A stretch of 64,000 bases of DNA from Rhodocyclaceae bacterium (GTDB taxonomy: Bacteria > Pseudomonadota > Gammaproteobacteria > Burkholderiales > Rhodocyclaceae). Below are positions 17,890-26,001 of the stretch, in pieces; position 1 is the stretch's first letter; each line of letters begins with the position of its first letter. The stretch is taken from positions 1-64,000 of the forward strand of contig JALNXH010000005.1 of NCBI GenBank assembly GCA_023230455.1. The letters run 5' to 3'. Made by a program: the position numbers and the translations under genes. The notes beneath the pieces are model-generated. The model was not told the DNA's origin and did not search any database. It saw nothing but the letters and a program-made list of their open reading frames with translations.

Positions 17890-18614
17890 GCGCCCTGGCG
17901 AAGGATTTATCCGAGGTGTTGGCGCGGCCCGACATCTGGCGCGGCGACCGCCTGGTGGACGCGCCGATCCCCGGCGTGCCCAGCGGCTTCGCCAGCCTCG
18001 ATGCCCATCTGTCCGGCGGCGGTTGGCCGCGCGGTGCGCTGATCGAAGTTCTGCTCGACGGCGTCGGCCTGGGCGAACTTTCCCTGCTGCTGCCCACCCT
18101 GGCGCGGATCAAGGAAGAGGGCGGCTGGACCCTGCTGGTGGCGCCGCCGCACGAACCGCATGCACCCGCCTGGGCTGCGGCAGGGGTTGATCTGGCACGG
18201 TTGGCCGTGGTCTCCCCGGTGCGCCCGGCCGACACGCTATGGGCCATGGAGCAAGCCCTGCTCAGCGGTGCGCCGGAAGCGGTGCTGAGCTGGGCCGAGC
18301 AAATCGATCCGCGTCAGTTGCGCCGTTTGCAGGTGGCGGCAGCGGACGGTTCGGCGCTGGCCTTCCTGTTCCGCCCGGCGCGGGCGGCGCAGGAATCGTC
18401 GGTCGCACCGCTGCGCCTGCGCCTTTCCTCGGGGCATGAAGGGGCGCTGACCATCCACATCCTCAAGCGCCGCGGCCCGCCGCTGCATGCGCCTCTGCAC
18501 CTGATCCTGCCGCGCCCGGCGCGCTGGCGAAGCCATGAATCCTCCGCCCCTCTGGCTGGCGTTGGCGTTTCCGCGTCTGCCGCTGGAAGCCCTCGGCGAT
18601 CCGTCGTCGCCTGA
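17886..18614 (+). CDS. imuA: ImuA, translesion synthesis accessory protein
   Basis: 242 residues with a RecA/SulA-like fold. The beginning G-F-A-S-L-D-A-H-L-S-G-G-G-W-P-R-G-A-L matches ImuA and RecA-like proteins, but the P-loop position reads LDGVGLGELSLLL without the usual GK(S/T), so ATP binding is unlikely. ImuA partners ImuB and DnaE2 in the SOS-induced mutasome. It overlaps lexA by four bases and runs 80 bases into imuB; the last 25 or so residues are probably poorly conserved. Confidence 0.9.
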   Translation: MSALAKDLSEVLARPDIWRGDRLVDAPIPGVPSGFASLDAHLSGGGWPRGALIEVLLDGVGLGELSLLLPTLARIKEEGGWTLLVAPPHEPHAPAWAAAGVDLARLAVVSPVRPADTLWAMEQALLSGAPEAVLSWAEQIDPRQLRRLQVAAADGSALAFLFRPARAAQESSVAPLRLRLSSGHEGALTIHILKRRGPPLHAPLHLILPRPARWRSHESSAPLAGVGVSASAAGSPRRSVVA

Positions 18615-19971
18615 CAGTTCACTTGCGGTCGAGGAGGGGCGGCGCATCGTCGCCTGTTCCGCCGCGGCGGGCAGTGCCGGCATCCGGCGGGGGATGGGCG
18701 TGGCCGCCGCACGCACGCGGGTTCCCCAACTGCGCGTGCGGCTGCGCCAGCCGTCGCAGGAAACCGATGCGCTGGCACGTCTGGCCTGCTGGGCCGGGCG
18801 CTTCACACCGCGCCTGAGCCTGGCGCCGCCCGACGCCTTGCTGCTGGAGGTCGGCGGCTGCCTGCGTCTGTTCGGCGGTCTGCCGGCCATCCTCGACCGG
18901 CTCGCCGGCGAACTCGCCGCCCAGGGTTTTTCTGCCACCCATGCCGTCGCCGCCACGCCGCAAGCGGCGCTCTGGTTCGCGATGCAAATGCCGGGAGTGC
19001 GCTGCGACACACCCGCAGCGACACGCCAGGCTCTCGACCATTTGCCGTCGGAGGTGCTGCCCGCGGAGATCGCGCGCACCTTGCATCGCTTCGGCCTTCG
19101 CCGTCTGGGGGCGGCGCGCTGTCTGCCGCGCGCCGCGTTGGCACAACGTATCGGCCGCGAAGCGATACAGACGCTGGCCCGCGCCTACGGCGAGCTGCCC
19201 GATCTGCGCACCGACTTTGCCTTTCCCGCCCGTTTCGCCCAATCGCTCGAATTGCCGTCCGCGGTGGAGAACGCCGGTGCGCTGTTGTTCGCCGCCCGCC
19301 GTTTGACCGCCGCGCTGGCCGGCTGGCTCGCCGTGCGCAAAGCGGGCATCGCCGCCTGCTGCCTGCATCTGCGCCACCGCCAGGGCTCCACGCCGCTGAC
19401 GCTGGCCTTCGCCGGGGCGACCCGCGACCCGCCGCGTTTCGAACGCGTGCTGCGCGAACGGCTGCAACGCCACGTGCTGGCCGCCCCCGTCGAGGCCCTG
19501 CGGCTGGAGGCCGGGACGGTGGCCGATCTGGCCGAGGAAAACGGCACGCTGTTCGCCCAGCCCGGCGATTCGCGTCACGCCATGGCCGCGCTGCTGGAGC
19601 GGCTGCGCGCCCGGCTCGGCGAGGCGCGTGTGTTCACGCTCGCAATGGCGCCTGACCACCGCCCGGAATGCGCCACGCGGCGCGGCGCCGCCGGTACGGC
19701 CGATGTAACGCCGCCGGTCCGCCGCCCGTTCTGGCTGCTGGCGATACCGCGCCGCCTCGACGAGATCGGCGGCCGGCCCCATGACCGCGGCGCCCTGCGG
19801 CTGCTCTCCGGCCCGGAGCGCATCGAGTCGGGTTGGTGGGACGACGGGGAGGCGGCCGGCGACCTCCGCCGCGACTATTTCATCGCCCTCACGCCCGACC
19901 AGCGCTGGCTATGGATCTTCCGCGAGGCGCGACTGGCGGGCGACTGGTACCTGCATGGCTTCTTTGCCTGA
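18535..19971 (+). CDS. imuB: ImuB, Y-family polymerase-like protein (catalytically dead)
   Basis: 478 residues. The N-terminal Y-family fold starts LWLALAFPRLPLEAL, where an active Pol IV has acidic metal ligands (D-M-D type); these are absent here, as is typical of ImuB. The C-terminal region ends R-L-A-G-D-W-Y-L-H-G-F-F-A, the family's usual tail. In the mutasome ImuB bridges the beta clamp and DnaE2. It overlaps imuA by 80 bases and dnaE2 by 17, which supports translational coupling. Confidence 0.92.
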   Translation: MNPPPLWLALAFPRLPLEALGDPSSPDSSLAVEEGRRIVACSAAAGSAGIRRGMGVAAARTRVPQLRVRLRQPSQETDALARLACWAGRFTPRLSLAPPDALLLEVGGCLRLFGGLPAILDRLAGELAAQGFSATHAVAATPQAALWFAMQMPGVRCDTPAATRQALDHLPSEVLPAEIARTLHRFGLRRLGAARCLPRAALAQRIGREAIQTLARAYGELPDLRTDFAFPARFAQSLELPSAVENAGALLFAARRLTAALAGWLAVRKAGIAACCLHLRHRQGSTPLTLAFAGATRDPPRFERVLRERLQRHVLAAPVEALRLEAGTVADLAEENGTLFAQPGDSRHAMAALLERLRARLGEARVFTLAMAPDHRPECATRRGAAGTADVTPPVRRPFWLLAIPRRLDEIGGRPHDRGALRLLSGPERIESGWWDDGEAAGDLRRDYFIALTPDQRWLWIFREARLAGDWYLHGFFA

Positions 19972-22900
19972 CTACGCCGAGCTGCACTGCCTTTCCAACT
20001 TCAGCTTCCTGCGCGGCGCGTCGCATGCCGAGGAACTGGCGGCACGGGCGGCGGAGCTGGGCTACGCGGCGCTGGCCGTGACCGACGAAGGTTCCTTCGC
20101 CGGCATCGTGCGCGCCCACCAGGCGGCGAAGGCGGCGGGCATCAAGCTCATCGTCGGCGTCGAGCTGGTTCTCGGCGACGGCATGAAGCTGGTGCTGCTG
20201 GCGCAGAACCGGGCCGGCTACGGCAATCTCTCGGCGCTGGTGACGCTGGGCCGGCGCCAGGCGGAGAAGGGCGCCTATCGTCTGGCGCGGCAGGATCTGG
20301 ACTGGGGCGTGCCGGATTGTCTGGCCCTCTGGATACCGCGGCATGGGCTTCGACAGGATCCGCCCGAACGGGAGTCAGATGATGCCCGCTGGCTGGCCGA
20401 ACGCTTTCCGGAGCGCGCCTGGATCGCCTTCGAACGCCTGCTCGATGCCGACGATGCCGAACGCCTCGCTGCGTTGCGGGCGCTGTCCGCCGCCTCCGGC
20501 CTGCCGCTGGTGGCCGCGGGCGACGTGCATATGCACGTCCGTTCGCGGCGGCCCTTGCAGGACACGCTTACCGCGCTGCGCCTGAAAACCTCGGTGGACC
20601 GCGCCGGCCATGCGCTGTTCGCCAACGGCGAGCGCCATCTGCGTAGCCGGCTGCGCCTCGCCCGACTGTATCCGCCGGATCTGCTGGCGGAGACCGTGCG
20701 CATCGCCGCCCGCTGCACCTTCTCGCTCGACGAACTGCGCTACGAATACCCGGAGGAGATCGTGCCGCCGGGGGCGACGCCGGCGTCCTACCTGCGCGCC
20801 GAAGTCGATGCCGGGTTGCAGCGCCGTTACGGCGCGGAGGTGCCGGGCAAGGTGATGGCGCAGGTGGACCACGAATTGGCGCTGATCGCCGAGCTGGCTT
20901 ATGAGCCGTATTTCCTCACCGTCTACGACATCGTCAAATTTGCCCGCAGTCAGGGCATTCTCTGCCAGGGCCGAGGCTCGGCGGCCAATTCGGCGGTGTG
21001 TTACGCACTCGGCATCACCGAAGTGGACCCGGCGCGGTCCACCCTTCTGTTCGAACGCTTCCTGTCGCGGGAGCGCAAGGAACCGCCGGACATCGATGTC
21101 GATTTCGAGCATCAGCGGCGCGAAGAGGTGATCCAGTACATCTACAAAAAATACGGCCGCGAACGCGCCGCGCTGACCGCCACCGTAATCAGCTATCGCA
21201 CCCGCTCGGCGCTGCGCGATGCGGGACGGGCGCTGGGCATCGACAGCGGCCGCATCGATGCGCTGACCGCCTCCATGGCCTGGTGGGACAGTCGCGAACA
21301 ATGGCCCGAACGCTTCGCCGCCGCCGGCCTCGACCCGGACAGCCCGCGGGTGCGGAAATGGATCGCCCTGGCGCAGAGGCTGGTCGGTTTTCCGCGCCAT
21401 CTGTCGCAGCACGTCGGCGGCTTCGTCATCGCCCGCGACCGGCTCGACCGCCTGGTGCCGATCGAGAATGCGGCGATGGACGGGCGCAGCGTGATCCAGT
21501 GGGACAAGGACGACATCGACGCGCTCGGCCTGATGAAAGTGGATGTGCTCGCCCTCGGCATGCTCACTGCGATCCGCCGTACCCTCGACTGGGTCTCGCG
21601 CAAACGCGGCTACCCGTTCCGCATGCAGGACATTCCGGCGGAGGATGCCGCTACCTACGCCATGATCGGCCGCGCCGACACCCTCGGTGTGTTCCAGATC
21701 GAGTCGCGCGCACAGATGGCGATGCTGCCGCGGCTGCGGCCGAAGGAGTTCTACGATCTGGTGATCGAGGTCGCCCTGGTACGCCCCGGCCCGATCCAGG
21801 GCGGCATGGTCCATCCCTATCTGCGCCGGCGGCAGGGCAAGGAAGCGGTCGACTATCCGAGCGAGGCCGTGAAGGCGGTGCTGAAGCGCACTCTCGGCAT
21901 CCCCATCTTTCAGGAGCAGGCGATGCAGCTGTCGATGGTCGCTGCCGGCTTCACCCCCGGCGAGGCCGACCAGCTGCGCCGCGCCATGGCGGCCTGGAAG
22001 CGCAAGGGCGGGCTGGGGCCATTCCGCGACAAGCTGCTCGCCGGCATGGCGGCGCGCGGCTACGACGCCGAGTTTGCCGAGCGCCTGTTCCGCCAGATCG
22101 AAGGTTTCGGCGACTACGGCTTTCCCGAATCGCACGCCACCAGCTTCGCGCTGCTGGCCTACGTCTCGGCCTGGCTCAAGCGCCACGAACCGGCGGCCTT
22201 CCTCGTCGGCCTGCTCAACGCCCAGCCGATGGGCTTCTATTCGGCGGCGCAGCTGGTGCAGGACGCGCGCCGCCACGGCGTCGAGGTGCGGGCGGCGGAC
22301 GTGACCGCCAGCGACTGGCTGACGACGCTCACTGGCGAAGCGGTGCGTCTCGGCCTGCATCTGATCGCCGGCCTCGGCGCGGCCGCGGGCGAGCGTATCG
22401 CCGCCGCCCGCCGGGCGGCGCCTTTCGCCGACCTGGGCGATCTGGTGCGGCGTGCCGGCCTGGAACGCAACGATCTCGATGCGCTGGCGGCCGCCAATGC
22501 ATTGGCGGCGCTTGCCGGCCATCGCCGCGCCGCCGCCTGGCGCGCGGCGGCGGTGCCGGTACAGCGCGACCTGCTGTTCGGCGCCGCGCCCGATGAAGCG
22601 GTGCCGGACCTCGCCCCGCCGCGCGAAGGCGAAGACATCGCGGCCGACTACCGCAGTCTCGGCCTCAGCCTCGGCCGTCACCCGCTGGCCCTGCTGCGCA
22701 CGCGCCTCGAGCGCTGGCGTTACGCCACCGCCGACAGCCTCGGCACCATCGAGCACAACCGCCCCGCGCGCTGCGCCGGCATCGTCGCCGGGCGCCAGCG
22801 CCCCGGCGGTGCGAACGGCGTGGTCTTCGTCACCCTCGAAGACGAAACCGGGCTGACCAATGTCATCGTCCATCCCCGGCTGGTCGAGCGCCAGCGCCGC

Positions 22901-23041
22901 GAACTGCTCGGCGCCCGGCTGCTCGGCGTGCTCGGTGTGCTGCAACGGGAAGGCGAGGTGGTGCATCTGATCGCCCGGCGGCTTCTGGATCACAGCGATC
23001 TGCTCGGCGCGTTGCCGACATCCAGCCGCGATTTCCACTGA
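19955..23041 (+). CDS. dnaE2: DnaE2, error-prone DNA polymerase III alpha subunit
   Basis: 1028 residues from the ATG at 19955 (MASLPDYAELHCLSNFSFLR). The PHP domain occupies about 1-280. The polymerase core carries GRGSAANSAVCYALGI and the acidic catalytic stretch PDIDVDFEHQRREEV around 370-395. A helix-hairpin-helix region and an OB fold lie at the C-terminus (about 900-1000). DnaE2 is smaller than replicative DnaE and lacks its tau/beta C-terminal region. It should copy past lesions with ImuA and ImuB, giving damage-induced mutation. A short GC hairpin right after the stop has no T run. Confidence 0.95.
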   Translation: MASLPDYAELHCLSNFSFLRGASHAEELAARAAELGYAALAVTDEGSFAGIVRAHQAAKAAGIKLIVGVELVLGDGMKLVLLAQNRAGYGNLSALVTLGRRQAEKGAYRLARQDLDWGVPDCLALWIPRHGLRQDPPERESDDARWLAERFPERAWIAFERLLDADDAERLAALRALSAASGLPLVAAGDVHMHVRSRRPLQDTLTALRLKTSVDRAGHALFANGERHLRSRLRLARLYPPDLLAETVRIAARCTFSLDELRYEYPEEIVPPGATPASYLRAEVDAGLQRRYGAEVPGKVMAQVDHELALIAELAYEPYFLTVYDIVKFARSQGILCQGRGSAANSAVCYALGITEVDPARSTLLFERFLSRERKEPPDIDVDFEHQRREEVIQYIYKKYGRERAALTATVISYRTRSALRDAGRALGIDSGRIDALTASMAWWDSREQWPERFAAAGLDPDSPRVRKWIALAQRLVGFPRHLSQHVGGFVIARDRLDRLVPIENAAMDGRSVIQWDKDDIDALGLMKVDVLALGMLTAIRRTLDWVSRKRGYPFRMQDIPAEDAATYAMIGRADTLGVFQIESRAQMAMLPRLRPKEFYDLVIEVALVRPGPIQGGMVHPYLRRRQGKEAVDYPSEAVKAVLKRTLGIPIFQEQAMQLSMVAAGFTPGEADQLRRAMAAWKRKGGLGPFRDKLLAGMAARGYDAEFAERLFRQIEGFGDYGFPESHATSFALLAYVSAWLKRHEPAAFLVGLLNAQPMGFYSAAQLVQDARRHGVEVRAADVTASDWLTTLTGEAVRLGLHLIAGLGAAAGERIAAARRAAPFADLGDLVRRAGLERNDLDALAAANALAALAGHRRAAAWRAAAVPVQRDLLFGAAPDEAVPDLAPPREGEDIAADYRSLGLSLGRHPLALLRTRLERWRYATADSLGTIEHNRPARCAGIVAGRQRPGGANGVVFVTLEDETGLTNVIVHPRLVERQRRELLGARLLGVLGVLQREGEVVHLIARRLLDHSDLLGALPTSSRDFH

Positions 23042-23068
23042 GCGGCGGAACCGCCGCAGCGATCGGCG

Positions 23069-23581
23069 TTACGGAATGTCCACCGCGGCGACGGCCCGCA
23101 TCTGTAGCTTTGTCGGGGCGGACGTATTGGCGGCGCGCACGAACGTATGGGCGATGCGGGTCCAGGGGACCCCGGCGCGGTGCAGTCGCACGATGCCGGG
23201 CAATTCGACGCTGGCGTTGCTGAACAGCAGGGTGCCGCCCATCAGGGCGATGGCGATATGGATCGGCTTCGGCCGGTCGATGTCGAACGAAGCCAGCCCC
23301 GAACGTGCCAGATTGAGAATGCGCTGGATGTGACTCCAGCCGAAGGGCGTTGCCGGCGGCGTGAAGCTGAATTCCCGACCGTCGTCCTGCTGTAGGGTAA
23401 TCGTGCTGCCGGTGCGTAGGCCGACCAGCAGGTTCAAGGCGTTGCGCGGCGAACCGGCGAACGGTGCGTATTGGCGGGTCAGACGCGCCAGTTCGGCCTC
23501 ATGGGTGGTGCGGGGTATACGCAGGATGGGAGAGGGCGCTTCGTCCTCTGTCGCGCGCCGGGTGTCGAGCATAAGATTCAT
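23069..23581 (-). CDS. Unrecognised protein, paralogue of the upstream gene
   Basis: 170 residues from the ATG at 23581 with GGAG upstream; no signal peptide. The central 110 residues align by eye with the upstream 290-residue protein. Shared patterns are N-A-L-N-L-L-V-G-L-R-T-G, F-T-P-P-x-x-x-F-G-W-S-H-I-Q-R-I-L, G-G-T-L and L-P-G-I-V-R-L-H-R-A-G-V-P-W-T-R-I-A-H. Given the conservation of these blocks a defined fold is likely, but I do not know the family. It is the last gene of the predicted GlrR-controlled operon. Confidence 0.72.
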   Translation of the reverse strand: MNLMLDTRRATEDEAPSPILRIPRTTHEAELARLTRQYAPFAGSPRNALNLLVGLRTGSTITLQQDDGREFSFTPPATPFGWSHIQRILNLARSGLASFDIDRPKPIHIAIALMGGTLLFSNASVELPGIVRLHRAGVPWTRIAHTFVRAANTSAPTKLQMRAVAAVDIP

Positions 23582-23673
23582 CGGGGGCTCCGCAGAAATC
23601 GGGTTTGAAAGCAGGCCGGAGCGGGCACCGCAGGATGCCCACGCCCGCTCCGGCCGTTCGTACGGCAAACGGA

Positions 23674-24546
23674 TCAACGGCGCAGGCCGACGCCCAGGCC
23701 GAGACCGCCGCCGCCGTGTCCGCCCGCACCTCCTCCGGCGCTCCCGCCGATCACGCTGAACCGGCCATGGGTCGAGGCATCCAGGCCGGCCGCGGCGCGG
23801 CCGGCGTTGGCGGTTACGGCGGCGTTCTCGCCGGAACCCAACGTCACGTGGCGGCGTCCGCTGCCGCTTTCCTTGGCTTCGCCGCGGGCGGAACCGGTGA
23901 CTGCAACGGATTGACCGGCTGCCGTACGGATGCCTCCGGCCCCGTCGGCGGCCAGGATGCCGCGGCTATTTGTGACGCCCGCCATCGAGTTGGCCGGACT
24001 GATCTCGAGCGCGTGGGCGATCTGCCCCCAACCCATGCCCTGGCTGCGCAGGGTGAGGATGCCCGGTAGCACGGTGGTCGTCGCTCCCGCTGCGGAGCTT
24101 GTCGCCGCGCTGGCGCCGGTCAATGTGCCGCCGCTGAGCGCCGTCTGGATTTGCGCCGGCGTCGGATCGCTGATCCCCTGTGCGGCGAGCGTTTGACGGG
24201 CCATGAACAGGGTGCGTTGAACTTCGCCCCAGCCCATCGCCTTGGTCGGCGGGGTGAATGTCACGCTGTCGGTCGCCGTTGAACTGCCGCTGGCGGAAAG
24301 CGTGATCGGGTTACCGTTGCGCAGTCCCGAGACCAGGTTCACGGCATTGTCGGTCGAGCCGGAAAACCCGGAGTAGAGATTGACCAGGCGTTGCGCCTCT
24401 TCGCCCTTGGGCAGTGTTGGCAGGCTGGCGCTGCCGGATGCGGCGACATCGGCGCTGCCGCCGGCGCCGACAGTCGTCACTGCGGCGGCGTGGAAGGAAA
24501 AACAGGCCGCGCTGGCGGCCAGCATCTTGATTGCGGTTCGATTCAT
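23674..24546 (-). CDS. Unrecognised exported protein with Gly-rich C-terminus
   Basis: 290 residues. A signal peptide (about 1-22, ending F-H-A-A-A) is followed by a conserved core: N-A-V-N-L-V-S-G-L-R-N-G, F-T-P-P-T-K-A-M-G-W-G-E-V-Q-R-T-L, G-G-T-L-T and L-P-G-I-L-T-L-R-S-Q-G-M-G-W-G-Q-I-A-H-A-L. After about 185 it becomes low-complexity and ends in a Gly/His-rich tail. The core recurs in the downstream gene, so this is a tandem duplication with only one copy exported. Function unknown. Good ribosome site (AGGAGA). Confidence 0.78.
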   Translation of the reverse strand: MNRTAIKMLAASAACFSFHAAAVTTVGAGGSADVAASGSASLPTLPKGEEAQRLVNLYSGFSGSTDNAVNLVSGLRNGNPITLSASGSSTATDSVTFTPPTKAMGWGEVQRTLFMARQTLAAQGISDPTPAQIQTALSGGTLTGASAATSSAAGATTTVLPGILTLRSQGMGWGQIAHALEISPANSMAGVTNSRGILAADGAGGIRTAAGQSVAVTGSARGEAKESGSGRRHVTLGSGENAAVTANAGRAAAGLDASTHGRFSVIGGSAGGGAGGHGGGGLGLGVGLRR

Positions 24547-24575
24547 GATGGATTCTCCTGGGGGTTGGGGTGGGG

Positions 24576-24983
24576 TTATGAACGGGCAAGCACTTTCTCG
24601 GTTTGCAGGATGATTTCCACTGCGGTGGCGCTGTCGTAAAACAGCCCCTGCTTGACCACCGAGCGCATGCGCGTGCTGGTGGGGCTCAAGGGTTCCAGTT
24701 CGATCGAGATTTCGCGATCATTGGCCTTGGCCACCAGCACTTCGCTTGTTCCCTCCTTGCGGCCCGACTCCGGCTTGAAGCCCATGCGTGTCAGTGCAGT
24801 GGAGGCCGCGCCCTTCACGCTCGCGCTGGGCAGCGTGAAGGTGCGATAGGCAATGCCGTTGAGCGTGTGCGATACGCTGGTCGAGGCGCCGACGCCGAAG
24901 GCGGTGATGGCCATCGGCTCACAGCCGCCGCTGACCAGTGCGCTGGCCAGCAGCAGCGCGGCATAGGGCATACGCAGCGACAT
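24576..24983 (-). CDS. DUF3568-like lipoprotein
   Basis: 135 residues. The N-terminus has a lipoprotein-type signal with the candidate lipobox VSGGC at about residues 17-21. The rest shows Y-R-T-F-T-L-P-S-A-S-V-K-G-A-A-S-T-A-L and the final V-E-I-I-L-Q-T-E-K-V-L, a pattern I associate with DUF3568 small envelope lipoproteins. It follows the glycine-zipper gene after three bases. Confidence 0.7.
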   Translation of the reverse strand: MSLRMPYAALLLASALVSGGCEPMAITAFGVGASTSVSHTLNGIAYRTFTLPSASVKGAASTALTRMGFKPESGRKEGTSEVLVAKANDREISIELEPLSPTSTRMRSVVKQGLFYDSATAVEIILQTEKVLARS

Positions 24984-24986
24984 GGA

Positions 24987-25523
24987 TCAGGCCTGCGGAA
25001 CGAGTTGGCCGTCGATCAGCTTGACCTTGGCGCCGACGCCGAGATCGGGCTGGGTCCGGGTGCTGACGGTGCGTACGGCGCCGCTGTCCATGCGTACCCG
25101 GGTTTGCCAGATCAGGTGGCGGTTGCTGTTTTTCTCGACTTCGTTGCCGGCATACGCGCCGGCGCCGCCGCCGACCAGGGTCATTGCCGTGCGGCCGTTG
25201 CCTTGGCCCATGCCGTTGCCGAGCAGGGCGCCGGCAACGCCGCCGATCACAGCGCCCATGCCGGAACCGCTGCCTTTCACTTCGACCGCGCGGACGGACT
25301 CGATGACACCGCATTCGTAGCAGGCGGCGAGCTTTTTCTGTGTGGCTTCGACCTTCTGTTCTGCATCCGCCCCGGCCAGGGCGCTGGGCAGGTGGCCGGT
25401 GATGCCGGCGATGCCGACCAGACCGAACAGCGTTACGGTCACCGCCGCCACGATCAGCGATGGGTAGAGCAGCCGCGGCGGTGCCTTGGTGGGTTGATGG
25501 TGTAGCACTTGAGGGGCTTTCAT
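24987..25523 (-). CDS. Glycine-zipper 2TM domain envelope protein (SlyB-like)
   Basis: 178 residues. An N-terminal membrane helix (about 20-42) is followed by C-Y-E-C-G-V-I-E-S-V and a glycine zipper G-A-V-I-G-G-V-A-G-A-L-L-G-N-G-M-G, G-T-A-M-type repeats, then a small beta domain ending L-I-D-G-Q-L-V. This is the layout of the SlyB/Rickettsia 17 kDa antigen family. E. coli SlyB forms lipoprotein rings around outer-membrane proteins under stress. Here the N-terminus is a membrane anchor rather than a lipobox. Strong ribosome site (AGGAGA). Confidence 0.85.
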   Translation of the reverse strand: MKAPQVLHHQPTKAPPRLLYPSLIVAAVTVTLFGLVGIAGITGHLPSALAGADAEQKVEATQKKLAACYECGVIESVRAVEVKGSGSGMGAVIGGVAGALLGNGMGQGNGRTAMTLVGGGAGAYAGNEVEKNSNRHLIWQTRVRMDSGAVRTVSTRTQPDLGVGAKVKLIDGQLVPQA

Positions 25524-25549
25524 GATGATCTCCTTGAATCGTTAGCGGG

Positions 25550-25774
25550 CTATTTGCGATCGAGTTCGCGGCCGATGCGGTTGCCGATGTAACTGCCGGC
25601 CGCCGCTCCGCCGACGGTGCCGACACCGCTGCCGCCGGTCACGCTGGAGCCGACGATGCCGCCGACCACGGCGCCGGTGACGGTGCCGATTTCCTGCTTG
25701 GTGGGATTGGACGAGCAGGCCGCGAGCGAAATCACAGCCAGGATCGAAAGGACGGTTGCACGATGGGTGCGCAT
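25550..25774 (-). CDS. Small glycine-zipper lipoprotein
   Basis: 74 residues from the ATG at 25774, which has AGGAGA upstream. Signal peptide and lipobox I-S-L-A-A-C (Cys about 20) are followed by a glycine zipper V-T-G-A-V-V-G-G-I-V-G-S-S-V and A-A-A-G-S-Y-I-G-N-R-I-G-R-E-L. It resembles OsmB/YcfJ-type small envelope lipoproteins. It is the first gene behind the predicted sigma-54 promoter, with a leader of about 37 bases. Confidence 0.85.
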   Translation of the reverse strand: MRTHRATVLSILAVISLAACSSNPTKQEIGTVTGAVVGGIVGSSVTGGSGVGTVGGAAAGSYIGNRIGRELDRK

Positions 25775-25822
25775 TTTTATTCTCCTGAAATTCCACGGCG
25801 GGAGGCCGCTTGCCGGATTAAC

Positions 25823-25838
25823 CGCAACCCGCATGCCA
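25823..25838 (-). promoter_or_regulatory. Sigma-54 promoter of the envelope-protein operon
   Basis: On the minus strand TGGCAT-GCGGG-TTGCG matches the -24/-12 consensus with exact spacing. It is oriented toward the lipoprotein gene at 25774, with a predicted start near 25811. Confidence 0.78.
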
Positions 25839-25902
25839 GGAGAAAAAGACTATTTAAATCAACATATTGTCAAAAAATCTGGGCACCGAAGCGATGCCGG
25901 CG

Positions 25903-25920
25903 TGTCGCCGGTTGACGACA
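25903..25920. promoter_or_regulatory. GlrR-type activator site (TGTC-N10-GACA)
   Basis: Exact TGTC-GCCGGTTGAC-GACA, 65 bases upstream of the -24 element. This is the motif reported for GlrR at enterobacterial glmY. Confidence 0.72.
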
Positions 25921-25969
25921 GTGCGGCCGCGGCTATGCGGCAAGTCGATGAAACGCAAGGGAATTGCCC

Positions 25970-25987
25970 TGTCGTCGGTTGACGACG
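25970..25987. promoter_or_regulatory. Second GlrR-type activator site (one mismatch)
   Basis: TGTC-GTCGGTTGAC-GACG, nearly the same 18-mer as the first site, including the spacer. It lies 132 bases upstream of the -24 element and just downstream of the glrR stop. Confidence 0.68.
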
Positions 25988-26001
25988 GGTGCGGCGGGCG
26001 C

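Noticed and set aside
18237..19782. Minus-strand ORFs of 280-387 residues opposite imuA and imuB
   Set aside because: They are antisense shadows in GC-rich coding DNA with Arg/Gln-rich composition and no domains.
23041..23060. GC hairpin after dnaE2 as a terminator
   Set aside because: GCGGCGG/CCGCCGC is a good stem but there is no T run, so it is not a standard rho-independent terminator.
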